Origin: Chlorohelix sp037138995
GTDB taxonomy: Bacteria; Chloroflexota; Chloroflexia; Chloroheliales; Chloroheliaceae
Direction of reading: 5' to 3'
NCBI RefSeq assembly: GCF_037138995.1
Contig: NZ_JBAXHI010000019.1
Coordinates: 5,423-69,422 of the forward strand
DNA length: 64,000 nucleotides
The position numbers and the translations under genes were made by a program. Position 1 is the stretch's first letter, and each line of letters begins with the position of its first letter. Below, in pieces: positions 17,082-26,259 of the stretch. The notes under the pieces are model-generated. The model made no database searches. It saw only the letters and a program-made list of their open reading frames with translations, and was not told where the DNA came from.

Positions 17082-17558
17082 CTATATAATACGGCGGCGT
17101 GAGGTAATTACGCCGGTATTTAACCCGATGAGGTTTAAGCCTCCGAAGAAACGCGCATGCTCTATCTTTACGCAACGATCCATCACTACTTCTAGACCGG
17201 CTTCTTGCGCTTTAAGGGCAGCGGCTTCATTGATTACCCCTAATTGCATCCAAATGACCTTTGCGCCTATCTCAATCGCTTCGTCAACGATTGGCGGCAC
17301 ATCCGCGCTATTCCTGAAAATATCCACCACTTCGATTTTTTCTGGCACATCTTTCAGGCGCGGATAGCATTTTCTTTCCAGAATTTCCGGGTAAGCCGGA
17401 TTGACCGGAATAATGTTATAGCCCTCGGATAGCATATATATTGCCGCAAAGTGGCTGGGGCGATACTGGTTTGCAGAAAGCCCTACCATCGCAATGCTGT
17501 GATATTTTGTCAGGATTCGCAAGCGATCATATGCAGTGGGTACTACCAATTGAAGCAT
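17082..17558 (-). CDS. CoA-binding protein, YccU family
   Basis: 158 residues, a single Rossmann-like CoA-binding domain related to succinyl-CoA synthetase alpha. Seen: IAMVGLSANQYRPSHFAAIYMLSEGYNIIPVNP, YPRLKDVPEKIEVVDIFRNSADVPPIVDEAIEIGAKVIWMQLGV, and MDRCVKIEHARF, where the conserved C-x-KIEH motif is usual in this family. The biochemical role is not established; a CoA or acyl-CoA ligand is expected. The ATG at 17558 follows GGGAG with 6-nt spacing on the minus strand. First gene of the operon leading into the GT-C-like protein, hydrolase and rpiB. Confidence 0.9.
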   Translation of the reverse strand: MLQLVVPTAYDRLRILTKYHSIAMVGLSANQYRPSHFAAIYMLSEGYNIIPVNPAYPEILERKCYPRLKDVPEKIEVVDIFRNSADVPPIVDEAIEIGAKVIWMQLGVINEAAALKAQEAGLEVVMDRCVKIEHARFFGGLNLIGLNTGVITSRRRII

Positions 17559-17596
17559 CTATTACTCCCATAGTGGTGTTCCTTATAGACTGAGTT

Positions 17597-17625
17597 AGAC
17601 TAGCACGCCCCAATAGAGATGTCAA
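17597..17625 (-). promoter_or_regulatory. Sigma-70-type promoter candidate for the CoA-binding operon
   Basis: On the minus strand TTGACA (17625-17620), 17-nt spacer, TAGTCT (17602-17597). The -35 is perfect and the -10 is poor (3/6). It lies about 40 nt upstream of the ATG. Confidence 0.4.
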
Positions 17626-17739
17626 ATCTCATGATTTCATTTACAATTCACTATATTTTTACTCCAACAACAATCGAAGGCTCAGTTAAGCAAATACTCT
17701 AAATTTTCTAATCAAAAAATAATTCTAATTGGTGTATTG

Positions 17740-17748
17740 TGCTATAAT
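17740..17748 (+). promoter_or_regulatory. Extended -10 promoter for the subtilase
   Basis: TG (17740-17741), C, TATAAT (17743-17748), identical in sequence to the elements before the glycoside hydrolase and mfd. The predicted 5' leader is about 120 nt. Confidence 0.5.
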
Positions 17749-17874
17749 TTTAGTGGAGGAACTATAATTCAGTTGAACCTGAAGCAATAATATAATATCT
17801 CCACCGTATAAGTTTTGTTGTGTAACACTTCTTTCCGGTTTCAAGCCACCTCCGCCAGAAAGGATTTGGTCTTT

Positions 17875-20607
17875 ATGATTAAGAAATTGTCTCTCTCTTG
17901 GGTAGTCATTATGATGCTCAGTATCTTTACCACGCTTTTCCCCACCGCTAGTTATGCCGAATTACCCAATCTCTCTGTTCCTGTGCAGAAAATAGTTGAT
18001 CGAACCGATGCGCTAGTTGCGAGCGGGGCTGTAAAGCGAAGCTGGACATGGGGCAATTATTTTGAGACTAAGTCCGAACCATATAAAGAGTCTCCAGGTG
18101 GAGCTAGACAGGTTTTTTATTTTGATAAAGGGCGGCTTGAGATTAATAATCCCGCTACCGACCCCAATAATGATTTTTATGCCACCAGCGGTTTGTTGGT
18201 ACGCGAATTAATTACCGGGCAAACTCAGCTTGGCGATTCAGATTTACAAGCACGTGAGCCTGCTGATGTTGTGCTGGCAGGAGATAATCCCCCGCTTATT
18301 GCCGATTCGCCTACATATGCTTCCTTAAAAGAGTTAGTTAGTTTCGATGGCAGTTGGAAATCCAACGATATGACCGGAAAGGTGGCGGGCGCTACCCTTA
18401 AAAAGGGCGGGCAGGTTGATAATAGCCTCGCGCCATTCAGCCAAGTAAAATATGTACAATATGACAATGCCACCGGGCATAATATCGCGGATGTGTTCCA
18501 GAAATTTATGGATAGCAGCGGGCAGGTAGTGGTAAACGGAAAGACAGTTACAGCGCCACTCTACAATCCGCTTTATGTATTTGGACATCCTATCTCTGAA
18601 GCTTACTGGGTGAAAGTAACGGTAGCAGGCAAAGAGCAATCGGTATTGATACAGGCTTTTGAACGCCGCTTGCTTACCTATACTCCCAACAATCCGCCCG
18701 AATTTCAGGTTGAGATGGGAAATCTAGGACGCGCCTACTTTCAGTGGCGGTATAGCGCGGCGCAACCTGTACCTGCGGCTGACCCGTTACCGGAAGCTCC
18801 TCAAGATACCCCCGGCTTGCAACTTTACAATCAATATACCCGAAGTATGAATTCGGTCAGGTCGTTAAGGTTAGAACGACGGGTTAATAATCAGCTAACA
18901 CAGGTTGACGAATTTGTTAAACCAAATAAACAGCGTACTACTATATATGGTACTTATCAGGGTCAACCAGCCTATGAATTGGATATTCAGATTGAAAGTC
19001 GAATATATTTCAATTTGTTTGTTAACAACAAGCAGCTTGGGACTTGGCAATATGTAGATTTGATAGCGCCGTTAAGGTGGCCCAATTATCCGCAATTAAG
19101 TTTGAATGATAACTCATTTGATTTCAAGATTGGGCAGGATACTAAAGTTGGCAATGAAGCATCTAAAACCCTGATTAATACCGGCATCCAGTTGGATGGG
19201 TCTCAACAGGAGCGTACTCGCCTTATTTCGGCGGTTACAGGCGTTTTATTGCAACGGAATACGGTATCAAAGCTCGGTAATGCTACCAGCACTGAGGCGT
19301 TGAGCTACCTAAATTACAATCAACCGATTGCGATTGACCCTCCACAGGGCGCAATACCCTATACCGGATTATCGGTTTCGAGTCCGTTAGCCAGAAATCA
19401 ATTTGTGCCAAGCTCAATCGGTGCAGATGATACAACCTCTTTGTACCAAAAGGTCTCGCTATATACTAGACCATTGGCTGCGCCCGGTGAAGTGGTAGTG
19501 AAATTTAAGGAACCTCAAATATCTGTCCAAGCAATCCAAAGCGATTTTATGAGTGGTTATGCTTTGTCGGATGTTGCTCAGGGCGATATTTGGACGACAA
19601 TAAAGCTTGACCCCGCAGCAGTGCCGGGTGCGCTAGAACGTTTGAATGCCGACCCTCGCGTTATATATGCCGAACCAGCTTATTACTACTATACTGATGC
19701 GGTGGTTGCGCCAAACGATGCCGGTTACAACCAGCAATATAATCTTAAAGCTATAAAAGTACCACGAGCTTGGAGTATTTCCACTGGCGGCGATGTTACT
19801 GTTGCGGTTTTGGATAGTGGCGTTGATACTATCCATCCTGACCTTGCCCCGAATATTGCCGGAACTTTCGATTTTGTTGACGGCAGTTCTCCTAAAGCTG
19901 ACCCTAATGGTCATGGTACGGTTGTTTCTGGCATTATTACTGCGACAGGAAATAACGGACAATTCGGGGCTGGAGTAGCTTGGAAGAGTAAGTTACTGGC
20001 AGTTCGGGTAATGGGCGCTAACGGGTCAGGACGCAATGAAGATATTGCCAAAGGAATCAGGTCTGCTGCCGACAACGGTGCTAGAATTATCAATATGAGC
20101 CTCGGCGGTTCCACCGACTCAAAAGTGTTGCGTGAAGCCGTGCAATATGCCATTGATAAAGGCGTAATTGTAATTGCCTCATCCGGTAATAGCGGCAATG
20201 ATAACCCCAATTATCCGGCAGCTTATCCGGGTGTAATATCTGTTGCGGCGGTAGGCAAGCTCGGCACTCCAGCTTACTTTAGCAGCTATGGCAGTGCTAT
20301 AACCATAACTGCGCCGGGTGTTGGTATCTGTAGCACTATTCGCCTGAACAATTTCGGTTGTGAAGATGGAACTTCTTTCAGTGCGCCAATCATAGCGGGG
20401 GTAGTAACCTTGATGTTGGCGGTTAACCCTACGCTTACCCGCGATCAGGTAAAAGCTATTTTAATAGCTACTGCAGTACCTGCTCCCGGTAGAGGCGTTG
20501 GAGAATTTGATTACCAATATGGTTATGGCACAGTCAACGCATATGCAGCGGTGCGAGCGGTTGCTACAAACCAATTCTTCAACTTGCCACCCGGTATCCG
20601 TTCCTAA
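17875..20607 (+). CDS. Secreted multidomain subtilisin-like serine protease
   Basis: 910 residues from the ATG at 17875, which begins a signal peptide (MIKKLSLSWVVIMMLSIFTT.. ASYAE). A TTG 60 nt upstream would only prepend non-signal residues. Order: residues about 30-310, a Chloroflexota-type domain ending in YVFGHPISEAYW.. VLIQAFERRLLTYTP.. FQVEMGNLGRAYFQW; about 325-500, a LolA/LppX-like sheet region (LQLYNQYTRSMNSVRSLRLERRV, TGVLLQRNTVSKLG); about 540-620, an inhibitor-like prodomain (PGEVVVKFKE.. ALERLNADPRVIYAEP); then the S8 catalytic domain with Asp647 (AVLDSGVD), His680 (NGHGTVVSG) and Ser834 (GTSFSAP). The triad is complete, so it should be active. It is unusual that two large domains precede the prodomain. 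An intrinsic terminator follows. Confidence 0.92.
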   Translation: MIKKLSLSWVVIMMLSIFTTLFPTASYAELPNLSVPVQKIVDRTDALVASGAVKRSWTWGNYFETKSEPYKESPGGARQVFYFDKGRLEINNPATDPNNDFYATSGLLVRELITGQTQLGDSDLQAREPADVVLAGDNPPLIADSPTYASLKELVSFDGSWKSNDMTGKVAGATLKKGGQVDNSLAPFSQVKYVQYDNATGHNIADVFQKFMDSSGQVVVNGKTVTAPLYNPLYVFGHPISEAYWVKVTVAGKEQSVLIQAFERRLLTYTPNNPPEFQVEMGNLGRAYFQWRYSAAQPVPAADPLPEAPQDTPGLQLYNQYTRSMNSVRSLRLERRVNNQLTQVDEFVKPNKQRTTIYGTYQGQPAYELDIQIESRIYFNLFVNNKQLGTWQYVDLIAPLRWPNYPQLSLNDNSFDFKIGQDTKVGNEASKTLINTGIQLDGSQQERTRLISAVTGVLLQRNTVSKLGNATSTEALSYLNYNQPIAIDPPQGAIPYTGLSVSSPLARNQFVPSSIGADDTTSLYQKVSLYTRPLAAPGEVVVKFKEPQISVQAIQSDFMSGYALSDVAQGDIWTTIKLDPAAVPGALERLNADPRVIYAEPAYYYYTDAVVAPNDAGYNQQYNLKAIKVPRAWSISTGGDVTVAVLDSGVDTIHPDLAPNIAGTFDFVDGSSPKADPNGHGTVVSGIITATGNNGQFGAGVAWKSKLLAVRVMGANGSGRNEDIAKGIRSAADNGARIINMSLGGSTDSKVLREAVQYAIDKGVIVIASSGNSGNDNPNYPAAYPGVISVAAVGKLGTPAYFSSYGSAITITAPGVGICSTIRLNNFGCEDGTSFSAPIIAGVVTLMLAVNPTLTRDQVKAILIATAVPAPGRGVGEFDYQYGYGTVNAYAAVRAVATNQFFNLPPGIRS

Positions 20608-20631
20608 TCAAAAGTTGATATAACAAAAAAG

Positions 20632-20659
20632 CCGAGTCCGTACAGGATTCGGTTTTTTT
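20632..20659 (+). terminator. Intrinsic terminator after the subtilase
   Basis: CCGAGTCC (20632-20639) pairs with GGATTCGG (20645-20652) over a GTACA loop (one G-T pair), then T7. A textbook rho-independent terminator 25 nt after the stop codon. Confidence 0.88.
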
Positions 20660-20999
20660 ATTTTCCACATATGTATAACATGTGTAGATTATTTGTATAT
20701 CTTGGATGAAATTAATAAATTATTTTTAATATAAACCCCTCATATTACTACTTTATTTTTACTAAAATAAGAACTATAATAGATATAGAGAGAAAGAAAG
20801 TTTACGTTGTAAAAAATACTATATCTTTTATAATGCTGCATTGATATATCCCACACTTGGATAAGTTGCAACATATTATTTAAATATCCTTTATTCATCA
20901 GCTTTTAAAAAAGCCAGATGTACTTATTTGCCGATTCAATGCAAGGGCTTGTTGGGGGAGTCGTTGGTATTTAAGCCACATAAGTACCTATAAAAAATT
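20660..20999. other. AT-rich non-coding stretch
   Basis: About 340 nt, very AT-rich, between the subtilase terminator and the LMW-PTP-like gene. TATAAT at 20775-20780 is a possible -10, but it would give a leader of over 200 nt. No tRNA, riboswitch fold or open frame of note was seen. Confidence 0.5.
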
Positions 21000-21524
21000 A
21001 TGGGATTAGAAAATAACCAATTTTCAAAAATTGTATTAGTGGTATGTAATTCCACATTTTCATGTTCAATGTTGGCAGGTAATTTCCTTCAGGATATGAT
21101 AGAGCGGAATAAACTGAAAGAGCGGATAAACCTGATTACCACCGGACTTAAGCACGCTTCTCACAAAAAATTACTGCCCTGTGTGGCTGAATATATAATG
21201 AAGAATTATGGATTGGATCTGACAGCCTATGAAACATTGCCCATCAATCTTCAATATTTGGAGCAAGCTGCGGTTATTCTGGTTATGGAGTCAAAACTGA
21301 CAGTACAATTAGAAGCTCAATATCCACTCGTAACCGGAAAAATCAGACTTTTTTCAGAATTATCCGGGAAGGTTTTTGATATAACAGAACCTGTGATTCT
21401 AAATTGTGAGTCTTTAACGCTATATGTACAACACCTACGAGAAGTCGTCTCTTCGGGTACAAACAGGTTATGTAACTGGTTGGATGTGCCGTTGATTGAT
21501 TCCAGTAGAATTTATGCCTATTAG
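21000..21524 (+). CDS. Degenerate low-molecular-weight phosphatase-fold protein
   Basis: 174 residues with the LMW-PTP/arsenate-reductase layout: beta strand plus P-loop IVLVVCNSTFSCSMLAGNFLQ, then TTGLKHASHKKLLPCVAEYIMKNYGLDL, then YLEQAAVILVMESKLTVQL (counterpart of the DLILVM strand), and FDITEP where active enzymes have a DP motif. In the P-loop C-X5-R-S the nucleophile Cys16 is kept, but the phosphate-binding Arg is Cys22. Classical phosphatase activity is therefore unlikely; a redox or binding role for the Cys16/Cys22 pair is only a guess. It has no clear Shine-Dalgarno and is convergent with the next gene, 3 nt apart. Confidence 0.68.
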   Translation: MGLENNQFSKIVLVVCNSTFSCSMLAGNFLQDMIERNKLKERINLITTGLKHASHKKLLPCVAEYIMKNYGLDLTAYETLPINLQYLEQAAVILVMESKLTVQLEAQYPLVTGKIRLFSELSGKVFDITEPVILNCESLTLYVQHLREVVSSGTNRLCNWLDVPLIDSSRIYAY

Positions 21525-21527
21525 GGA

Positions 21528-21986
21528 TTACTCCTTGACCGCTTGGTTTGTTGCGGAATAACGCCTATAGAACCGTCCCCACAATTGGCTTGCCCAAATT
21601 AATCCAGCGAAAGCCATTGATATTCCACTGGCAGCCATGCCAACAGTAGCCAAGCCTTCCTCTAGTTTGCCAAGTCGAAATAGTGGCTCGAAAATAACTC
21701 TGAGTATTATACCGATGTTGACCAAGCCATAGGCTAAATAACCTAACCGCTCATTATAACCAAGCGGTTGTTTTGGTGTTTTACGGCGAGGCAACAGCCA
21801 AAAAGCTATTCCTACCGCAAATTGAACAAACCACCCGACAAAAAGAATATGGGCGTGTGTTACAGTCCAAGCCCCGTACCAACTTGCCCCCTGAGTTTCG
21901 CCTATCATTAACACAGCCCCCAGAACAAATCCAGAAGCCAGATATAGGAGCGCAGTTCTACCCATCAGTTTTGTTAAAGGATCCAT
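21528..21986 (-). CDS. Small heme-copper-oxidase subunit I-like membrane protein
   Basis: 152 residues with four predicted TM helices (about 8-28, 42-65, 80-100, 115-135). AWTVTHAHILFVGWFVQFAVGIAFWLLPR resembles the helix-helix segment of cbb3/NOR-type oxidase subunit I that carries a heme-ligating His; His43 and His45 are the candidates. Such short stand-alone relatives are annotated in several Chloroflexota as 'cytochrome c oxidase subunit I-like'. It lacks the copper-site helices, so it is not an oxidase by itself. It might be a heme-binding or assembly protein, which is inference. AAGGA lies 11 nt upstream of the ATG. Confidence 0.65.
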   Translation of the reverse strand: MDPLTKLMGRTALLYLASGFVLGAVLMIGETQGASWYGAWTVTHAHILFVGWFVQFAVGIAFWLLPRRKTPKQPLGYNERLGYLAYGLVNIGIILRVIFEPLFRLGKLEEGLATVGMAASGISMAFAGLIWASQLWGRFYRRYSATNQAVKE

Positions 21987-22324
21987 CGGGTTATAATTCC
22001 TTCTGTTGTTAATTTTATTGCAAATGACGTTTTCGCGTATCAGTTCAAAAAGTGCCGGTAAAGTGACAAAAAAATAATACTATTTGCAGCGCAGGGTTTC
22101 TCTTTACTTAAGGCTTATTTTCTGCTATTTACTGGCTGTGTTATTCTATCACAAACCGCATTTTTACCCCCTCGACAGTTTGAGAGGATTTCGGAAAAGG
22201 TAATTCGCCTGCACCACCTTTCCGAACTTGCAACTACCCTGTTATGAGAAGTAAGGCGCAGGCACAGGTAAGATTACTAGAATAAGCCATGCTATAATCT
22301 TTAATCGGGAATAGCTCTGGAATC
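21987..22324. other. Divergent intergenic region before mfd
   Basis: About 340 nt without a gene. It holds an imperfect hairpin, TTCGGAAA-a-GGT (starts near 22193) with ACCTTTCCGAA (22216-22226), and the mfd extended -10. The right arm runs into a 16-nt stretch (22218-22233) that recurs with one mismatch at 38356-38371. Confidence 0.5.
22290..22298 (+). promoter_or_regulatory. Extended -10 promoter for mfd
   Basis: TG (22290-22291), C, TATAAT (22293-22298), 26 nt before the GTG start at 22325. The leader would be only about 20 nt. Confidence 0.5.
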
Positions 22325-25300
22325 GTGAGTTTTGAAAGGCTCAAAGTGTCACTAAATCTGGCGGGTCTTTTACCCTTAATTACCGATACAGCCTCGTTCA
22401 AGCGTCTTGTTGCCGAATTATCCACTGAAAATGCGCGGGTAAAAGTGGGCGGGCTTAGTATGGCAGCACGCCCCTTTTTCTATGCCGCCCTCCAAGCATA
22501 TCTCAAACGCCCGTTGCTGGTAATAGCGGCACGTCCGGCGCAAGCGCGTGTGCTGGCAGAGCAGATTTCACTTTACAGCCAAACTCCTAAAAGCGTTTTA
22601 AATTGGCACACGCCCGATACAATGCCCTACGAGCGCATCGGGCTTGACCCTGATATTAGCGCGGGTAGGCTCTCTACCCTATCTGCCTTGCATTACGCTA
22701 CCATGCAAGAACTCGCGCAGTTTGTAGTGGTTAGTAGCGCCAAAGCCCTGATGCTGCCTACGATTTCACCTGCCGATTTCCGAAGCGCTAGTTTTACTCT
22801 CAAAAAAGGGCAGCGCATAGAACTCAATCAGCTATTGCGGCAACTGGTACGCATAGGCTATAGCGCCGAGTCATTGGTGGAACGTCCCGGACAATTCTCG
22901 AAACGGGGTGGCATCCTCGACCTTTTTCCCAGCGCTGCCGCCGACCCGGTGCGGCTTGAGCTTTTCGGTGATGAGCTTGAAAGTATGCGCTTGTTTGATA
23001 CCGCCAGCCAACGCAGCCGAGAACAGATTGAACAATTTGGCGTAACTCCACCCGGTGAAGTACCGCTGTGGCGTTCGGCTTCGGTCCTCGCGCAGCTTGC
23101 GAATATTGAAACCGGCGAGCTACGCAGCGAAGTAAAAGAGGAATGGCAGCGCATCCTTAACCGTCTCGATTCGGGCGACTATTTCGAAGGTATCGAACAG
23201 TTTATGCCCTATTTCGGCGAGAACGAGCAGTTGAGCAATTTGGCGCAGCATCTTCCGAACGGTACGTTAGTAATAATGGACGGCGCGGCTCAATTTGAGT
23301 TTGCGGTGGAAGAACTTGCCGGACAAGCAGAATCTTTACGCGCCGAGTTCGAGCGGCAAGGTGAAATGCCCACCGGGTTATTGCGTCCTTACTTTAATCG
23401 CGCCGAACTGGAAAGTTGCGTGTCAGCTTTCACCCAACTAAACGTAGAGCGTGACGATGAAGCGGATGACCGTCTTTTTGAAGTGGCGCGTCCCTCTTAC
23501 ACGCCCGCTCCTAGCGCTTATTCAACCAATTTGGAATTTTTTCGCAATCCGCCTGAATATGCCGGACAAACCGAACGTTTATTAGAAGATACCGCCGAAT
23601 ATCTCAAAACCGGGCAGCGCGTGGTTATCGTAAGTCAGCAAGCCGAACGCTTATTGGAACAATTCGAGGATAATGACATGTTTCCGGTGCTGCAAAAGAA
23701 AGGTAGCGCAAATACCCTCGCCAATCTGCCCTCGCCCGGCTCTTTTAATTTGCTGGCGGGCGGTTTGCTATCAGGTTGGCGTGCGCCTGAATTGGGAGCG
23801 GTGATACTGACCGACCGCGAGATATACGGCTGGAGTAAGCAGGTTCGGCGCGGCACCGAAAGAGCCGAAGGAACACGGCGCACCCAGAGTCAACGCGAAG
23901 CCTTCCTGCGTGAACTCAAGCCCGGCGATTACGTGGTACATGTTGAGCATGGCATCGCCCGTTACGAAGGGTTGGTTACTTTCAAGCCGGAAGGCGGACA
24001 ACCCGGCGCGGTGGAGCGCGAGTTTTTGTTCCTGAAATATGCCGAAAACGATAAACTTTATGTCCCAATCGAGCAGGTTGACCGGGTTTTGCCCTTTAGC
24101 TCACCCGGTTTGGCGCACCCCACTTTGCACCGTTTGGGTAGCGGTGAGTGGACACGCACCAAGCGCAAGGTTCGCAGCGCAGTTGAGGACATTGCCAAAG
24201 AATTGCTGGTACTCTACAGCCAACGCGCCATCCGCCAGCGCACCCCTTATTCCAACGATAATTCGTGGCAGCGCGAGATGGAGGATGCTTTCCCTTATAC
24301 CGAAACGCCCGACCAATTACGCGCTATTAACGATATGAAATCGGACATGGAATCCGAGCATCCGATGGATCGCCTCATCTGCGGGGATGTCGGCTACGGC
24401 AAAACGGAGGTAGCTTTGCGAGGCGCGTTCAAGGCGGTAGTGGACGGTAAACAGGTGGCGGTGCTAGTGCCTACTACTATTCTGGCGCAACAGCACTACC
24501 AAACTTTCAAACAACGCCTTGCCGGATTTCCCACCAACATTGAGGTACTTTCGCGCTTTCGTAGCAAAAAAGAGCAAGAAGCGGTGGTGGAACGGTTGCG
24601 GCGCGGCGAAGTGGACATCGTAATCGGCACACATCGCCTATTGCAAAAAGACATCTCTATTAAAAATCTTGGTTTGCTGGTAATAGACGAGGAGCAGCGT
24701 TTCGGTGTTAAGCATAAGGAACGGCTCAAGCAACTCAAGCAAGAAGTGGATGTGTTGACCCTCTCCGCTACGCCGATTCCGCGCACCCTTTATATGTCTC
24801 TCACGGGCGTTCGCGATATGAGCGTCATTGAAACGCCCCCCGAAGCGCGACTGCCCGTAAAAACCTACGTCACCGCTTATAACGATTCAATAGTACGCGA
24901 AGTAATTTTGCGCGAACTCGAACGCGGGGGGCAGGTCTTTTTCGTGCATAATCGGGTGCAATCCATCGCGCAAGTAGCACACCATCTCAAGGAACTGGTG
25001 CCTAACGCCCGTATCATCGTGGGTCACGGGCAGATGGAAGAGCATGAACTTGAGCGCATGATGCTAGATTTTACCGACGGAGAAGCGGATGTGCTGGTCT
25101 GTACCACTATCATTGAATCGGGGCTAGACATCCCGAACGCCAATACCCTCATAATTGATAACGCCATCATGTACGGTCTTGCCCAGCTTTACCAGCTTAG
25201 AGGACGCGTGGGGCGTGGCGCGAATCGGGGTTATGCTTACTTTCTCTACAAACCCGGTACGGTTATGACCGAAGAGGCACAGAAGCGGCTTGATACCATG

Positions 25301-26002
25301 CTGGAAACGCAAGAACTAGGTGCAGGTTTCAAAATCGCCATGCGCGACCTTGAAATACGGGGTGCGGGCAACCTGCTCGGCGCAGAACAGAGCGGTCATA
25401 TCAGTGCGGTAGGTTTCGAGCTTTACGTGCGTTTGCTGGAAGAAGCAATTGAGGAGGCGAAAGGGGCAGAAGTGCGTCCAATCGAGGCGCTGGTGGATGC
25501 GCCCACCGTTTCGCTGGTATTGCCGCTTCCTGCTTTCCTCCCCGAAGATTACGTGCAAGATCAAGCGATTCGCCTTGATATGTATCGTAAATTGGCAGCG
25601 CCGCTCAAATCTGCAACCCAGATTCGCGAGCTTATGCGCGAAATGGAAGAGCGTTTCGGCGCGTTGCCCGAACCCGCCCGAAACCTCATCTACTTACTCG
25701 ACATCAAGGTGTTGGCAATCAGGGCTGGCATCGAAAGCATTATCGAGCAAGAAGGCGAAATTTTCTTGCGCTGGTTTGCCCCAACTCTTGAAACAGAAAT
25801 GCGCCGGAAAGTGTCAAAACAATCACAGGCAAGTACAAAGCCACATCCCACCGGACGCGCTAACGTTGACTCGCGCCGCCTGATGAAAGAATTTGGCGAG
25901 GCGTTGCGGATTAGCCCGAATCAGATGCGGTTGAATACCCGTATTCTTAAAAATAGTTGGCAAACTCGTTTGAAAGAGCTTTTAGAAGAACTGACCGGAT
26001 AA
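22325..26002 (+). CDS. mfd: Transcription-repair coupling factor
   Basis: 1225 residues, slightly longer than E. coli Mfd. It removes RNA polymerase stalled at DNA damage and recruits UvrA. Order: UvrB-homology domains 1-3 (about 1-350; RPGQFSKRGGILDLFP), linker, CarD-like RNAP-interaction domain (about 530-590; PGDYVVHVEHGIARYEGL.. LYVPIEQVDRV), translocase domain with Walker A GDVGYGKTEVA (about 686-695), LVIDEEQRFGVKHKE (about 785-800), LSATPIPRTLYMSL, IIESGLDIPNANTLII and QLRGRVGRGANRGYAY, and then the C-terminal D7/TRCF domain (LPAFLPEDYVQDQ). It starts with GTG and the Shine-Dalgarno is weak. A basic linker near the C-terminus (SKQSQASTKPHPTGR) interrupts domain 7. Confidence 0.97.
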   Translation: MSFERLKVSLNLAGLLPLITDTASFKRLVAELSTENARVKVGGLSMAARPFFYAALQAYLKRPLLVIAARPAQARVLAEQISLYSQTPKSVLNWHTPDTMPYERIGLDPDISAGRLSTLSALHYATMQELAQFVVVSSAKALMLPTISPADFRSASFTLKKGQRIELNQLLRQLVRIGYSAESLVERPGQFSKRGGILDLFPSAAADPVRLELFGDELESMRLFDTASQRSREQIEQFGVTPPGEVPLWRSASVLAQLANIETGELRSEVKEEWQRILNRLDSGDYFEGIEQFMPYFGENEQLSNLAQHLPNGTLVIMDGAAQFEFAVEELAGQAESLRAEFERQGEMPTGLLRPYFNRAELESCVSAFTQLNVERDDEADDRLFEVARPSYTPAPSAYSTNLEFFRNPPEYAGQTERLLEDTAEYLKTGQRVVIVSQQAERLLEQFEDNDMFPVLQKKGSANTLANLPSPGSFNLLAGGLLSGWRAPELGAVILTDREIYGWSKQVRRGTERAEGTRRTQSQREAFLRELKPGDYVVHVEHGIARYEGLVTFKPEGGQPGAVEREFLFLKYAENDKLYVPIEQVDRVLPFSSPGLAHPTLHRLGSGEWTRTKRKVRSAVEDIAKELLVLYSQRAIRQRTPYSNDNSWQREMEDAFPYTETPDQLRAINDMKSDMESEHPMDRLICGDVGYGKTEVALRGAFKAVVDGKQVAVLVPTTILAQQHYQTFKQRLAGFPTNIEVLSRFRSKKEQEAVVERLRRGEVDIVIGTHRLLQKDISIKNLGLLVIDEEQRFGVKHKERLKQLKQEVDVLTLSATPIPRTLYMSLTGVRDMSVIETPPEARLPVKTYVTAYNDSIVREVILRELERGGQVFFVHNRVQSIAQVAHHLKELVPNARIIVGHGQMEEHELERMMLDFTDGEADVLVCTTIIESGLDIPNANTLIIDNAIMYGLAQLYQLRGRVGRGANRGYAYFLYKPGTVMTEEAQKRLDTMLETQELGAGFKIAMRDLEIRGAGNLLGAEQSGHISAVGFELYVRLLEEAIEEAKGAEVRPIEALVDAPTVSLVLPLPAFLPEDYVQDQAIRLDMYRKLAAPLKSATQIRELMREMEERFGALPEPARNLIYLLDIKVLAIRAGIESIIEQEGEIFLRWFAPTLETEMRRKVSKQSQASTKPHPTGRANVDSRRLMKEFGEALRISPNQMRLNTRILKNSWQTRLKELLEELTG

Positions 26003-26049
26003 AAAGCGATGGGGCATAAAGCAGTGAAAAATATGAAGGGAGAATCCTA

Positions 26050-26244
26050 ATGAATGAAGAACAGAGCGAATATACCGCGCTGGTAGAAAAAATAAATCGG
26101 GAGTTGCGCGAGCTTGAATTGACTTTGAACGACCAACAACATGAATTGCTGACTCGCTTGTTTGCCGAACGTGGCGTATTAACTGCGATGCGAACCTATC
26201 CCAATACCCCTGCCGCCACTAGCGACAGACCGAGTCAAGCATAA
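26050..26244 (+). CDS. Small hypothetical protein
   Basis: 64 residues, highly charged and predicted helical (YTALVEKINRELRELELTLNDQQHELLTRLF), possibly a short coiled coil, with a disordered tail rich in Pro, Thr and Ser. A strong Shine-Dalgarno AAGGGAG lies before the ATG, which supports real translation. It is 47 nt after mfd and 15 nt before the next gene, so probably cotranscribed with both. I do not recognise a family. Confidence 0.65.
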   Translation: MNEEQSEYTALVEKINRELRELELTLNDQQHELLTRLFAERGVLTAMRTYPNTPAATSDRPSQA

Positions 26245-26259
26245 AGGGAGGCGCAAAAA

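Larger units (their letters stand above)
17559..17874. other. Divergent intergenic region
   Basis: AT-rich non-coding stretch between the minus-strand CoA-binding operon and the plus-strand subtilase. It holds a promoter candidate on each strand and a leader of about 120 nt before the subtilase ATG. I see no RNA gene or strong hairpin in it. Confidence 0.6.

Noticed and set aside
17815..17874. TTG start 20 codons upstream for the subtilase
   Set aside because: It would bury the signal peptide. The ATG at 17875 has the signal sequence at its N-terminus and AAGGA upstream.
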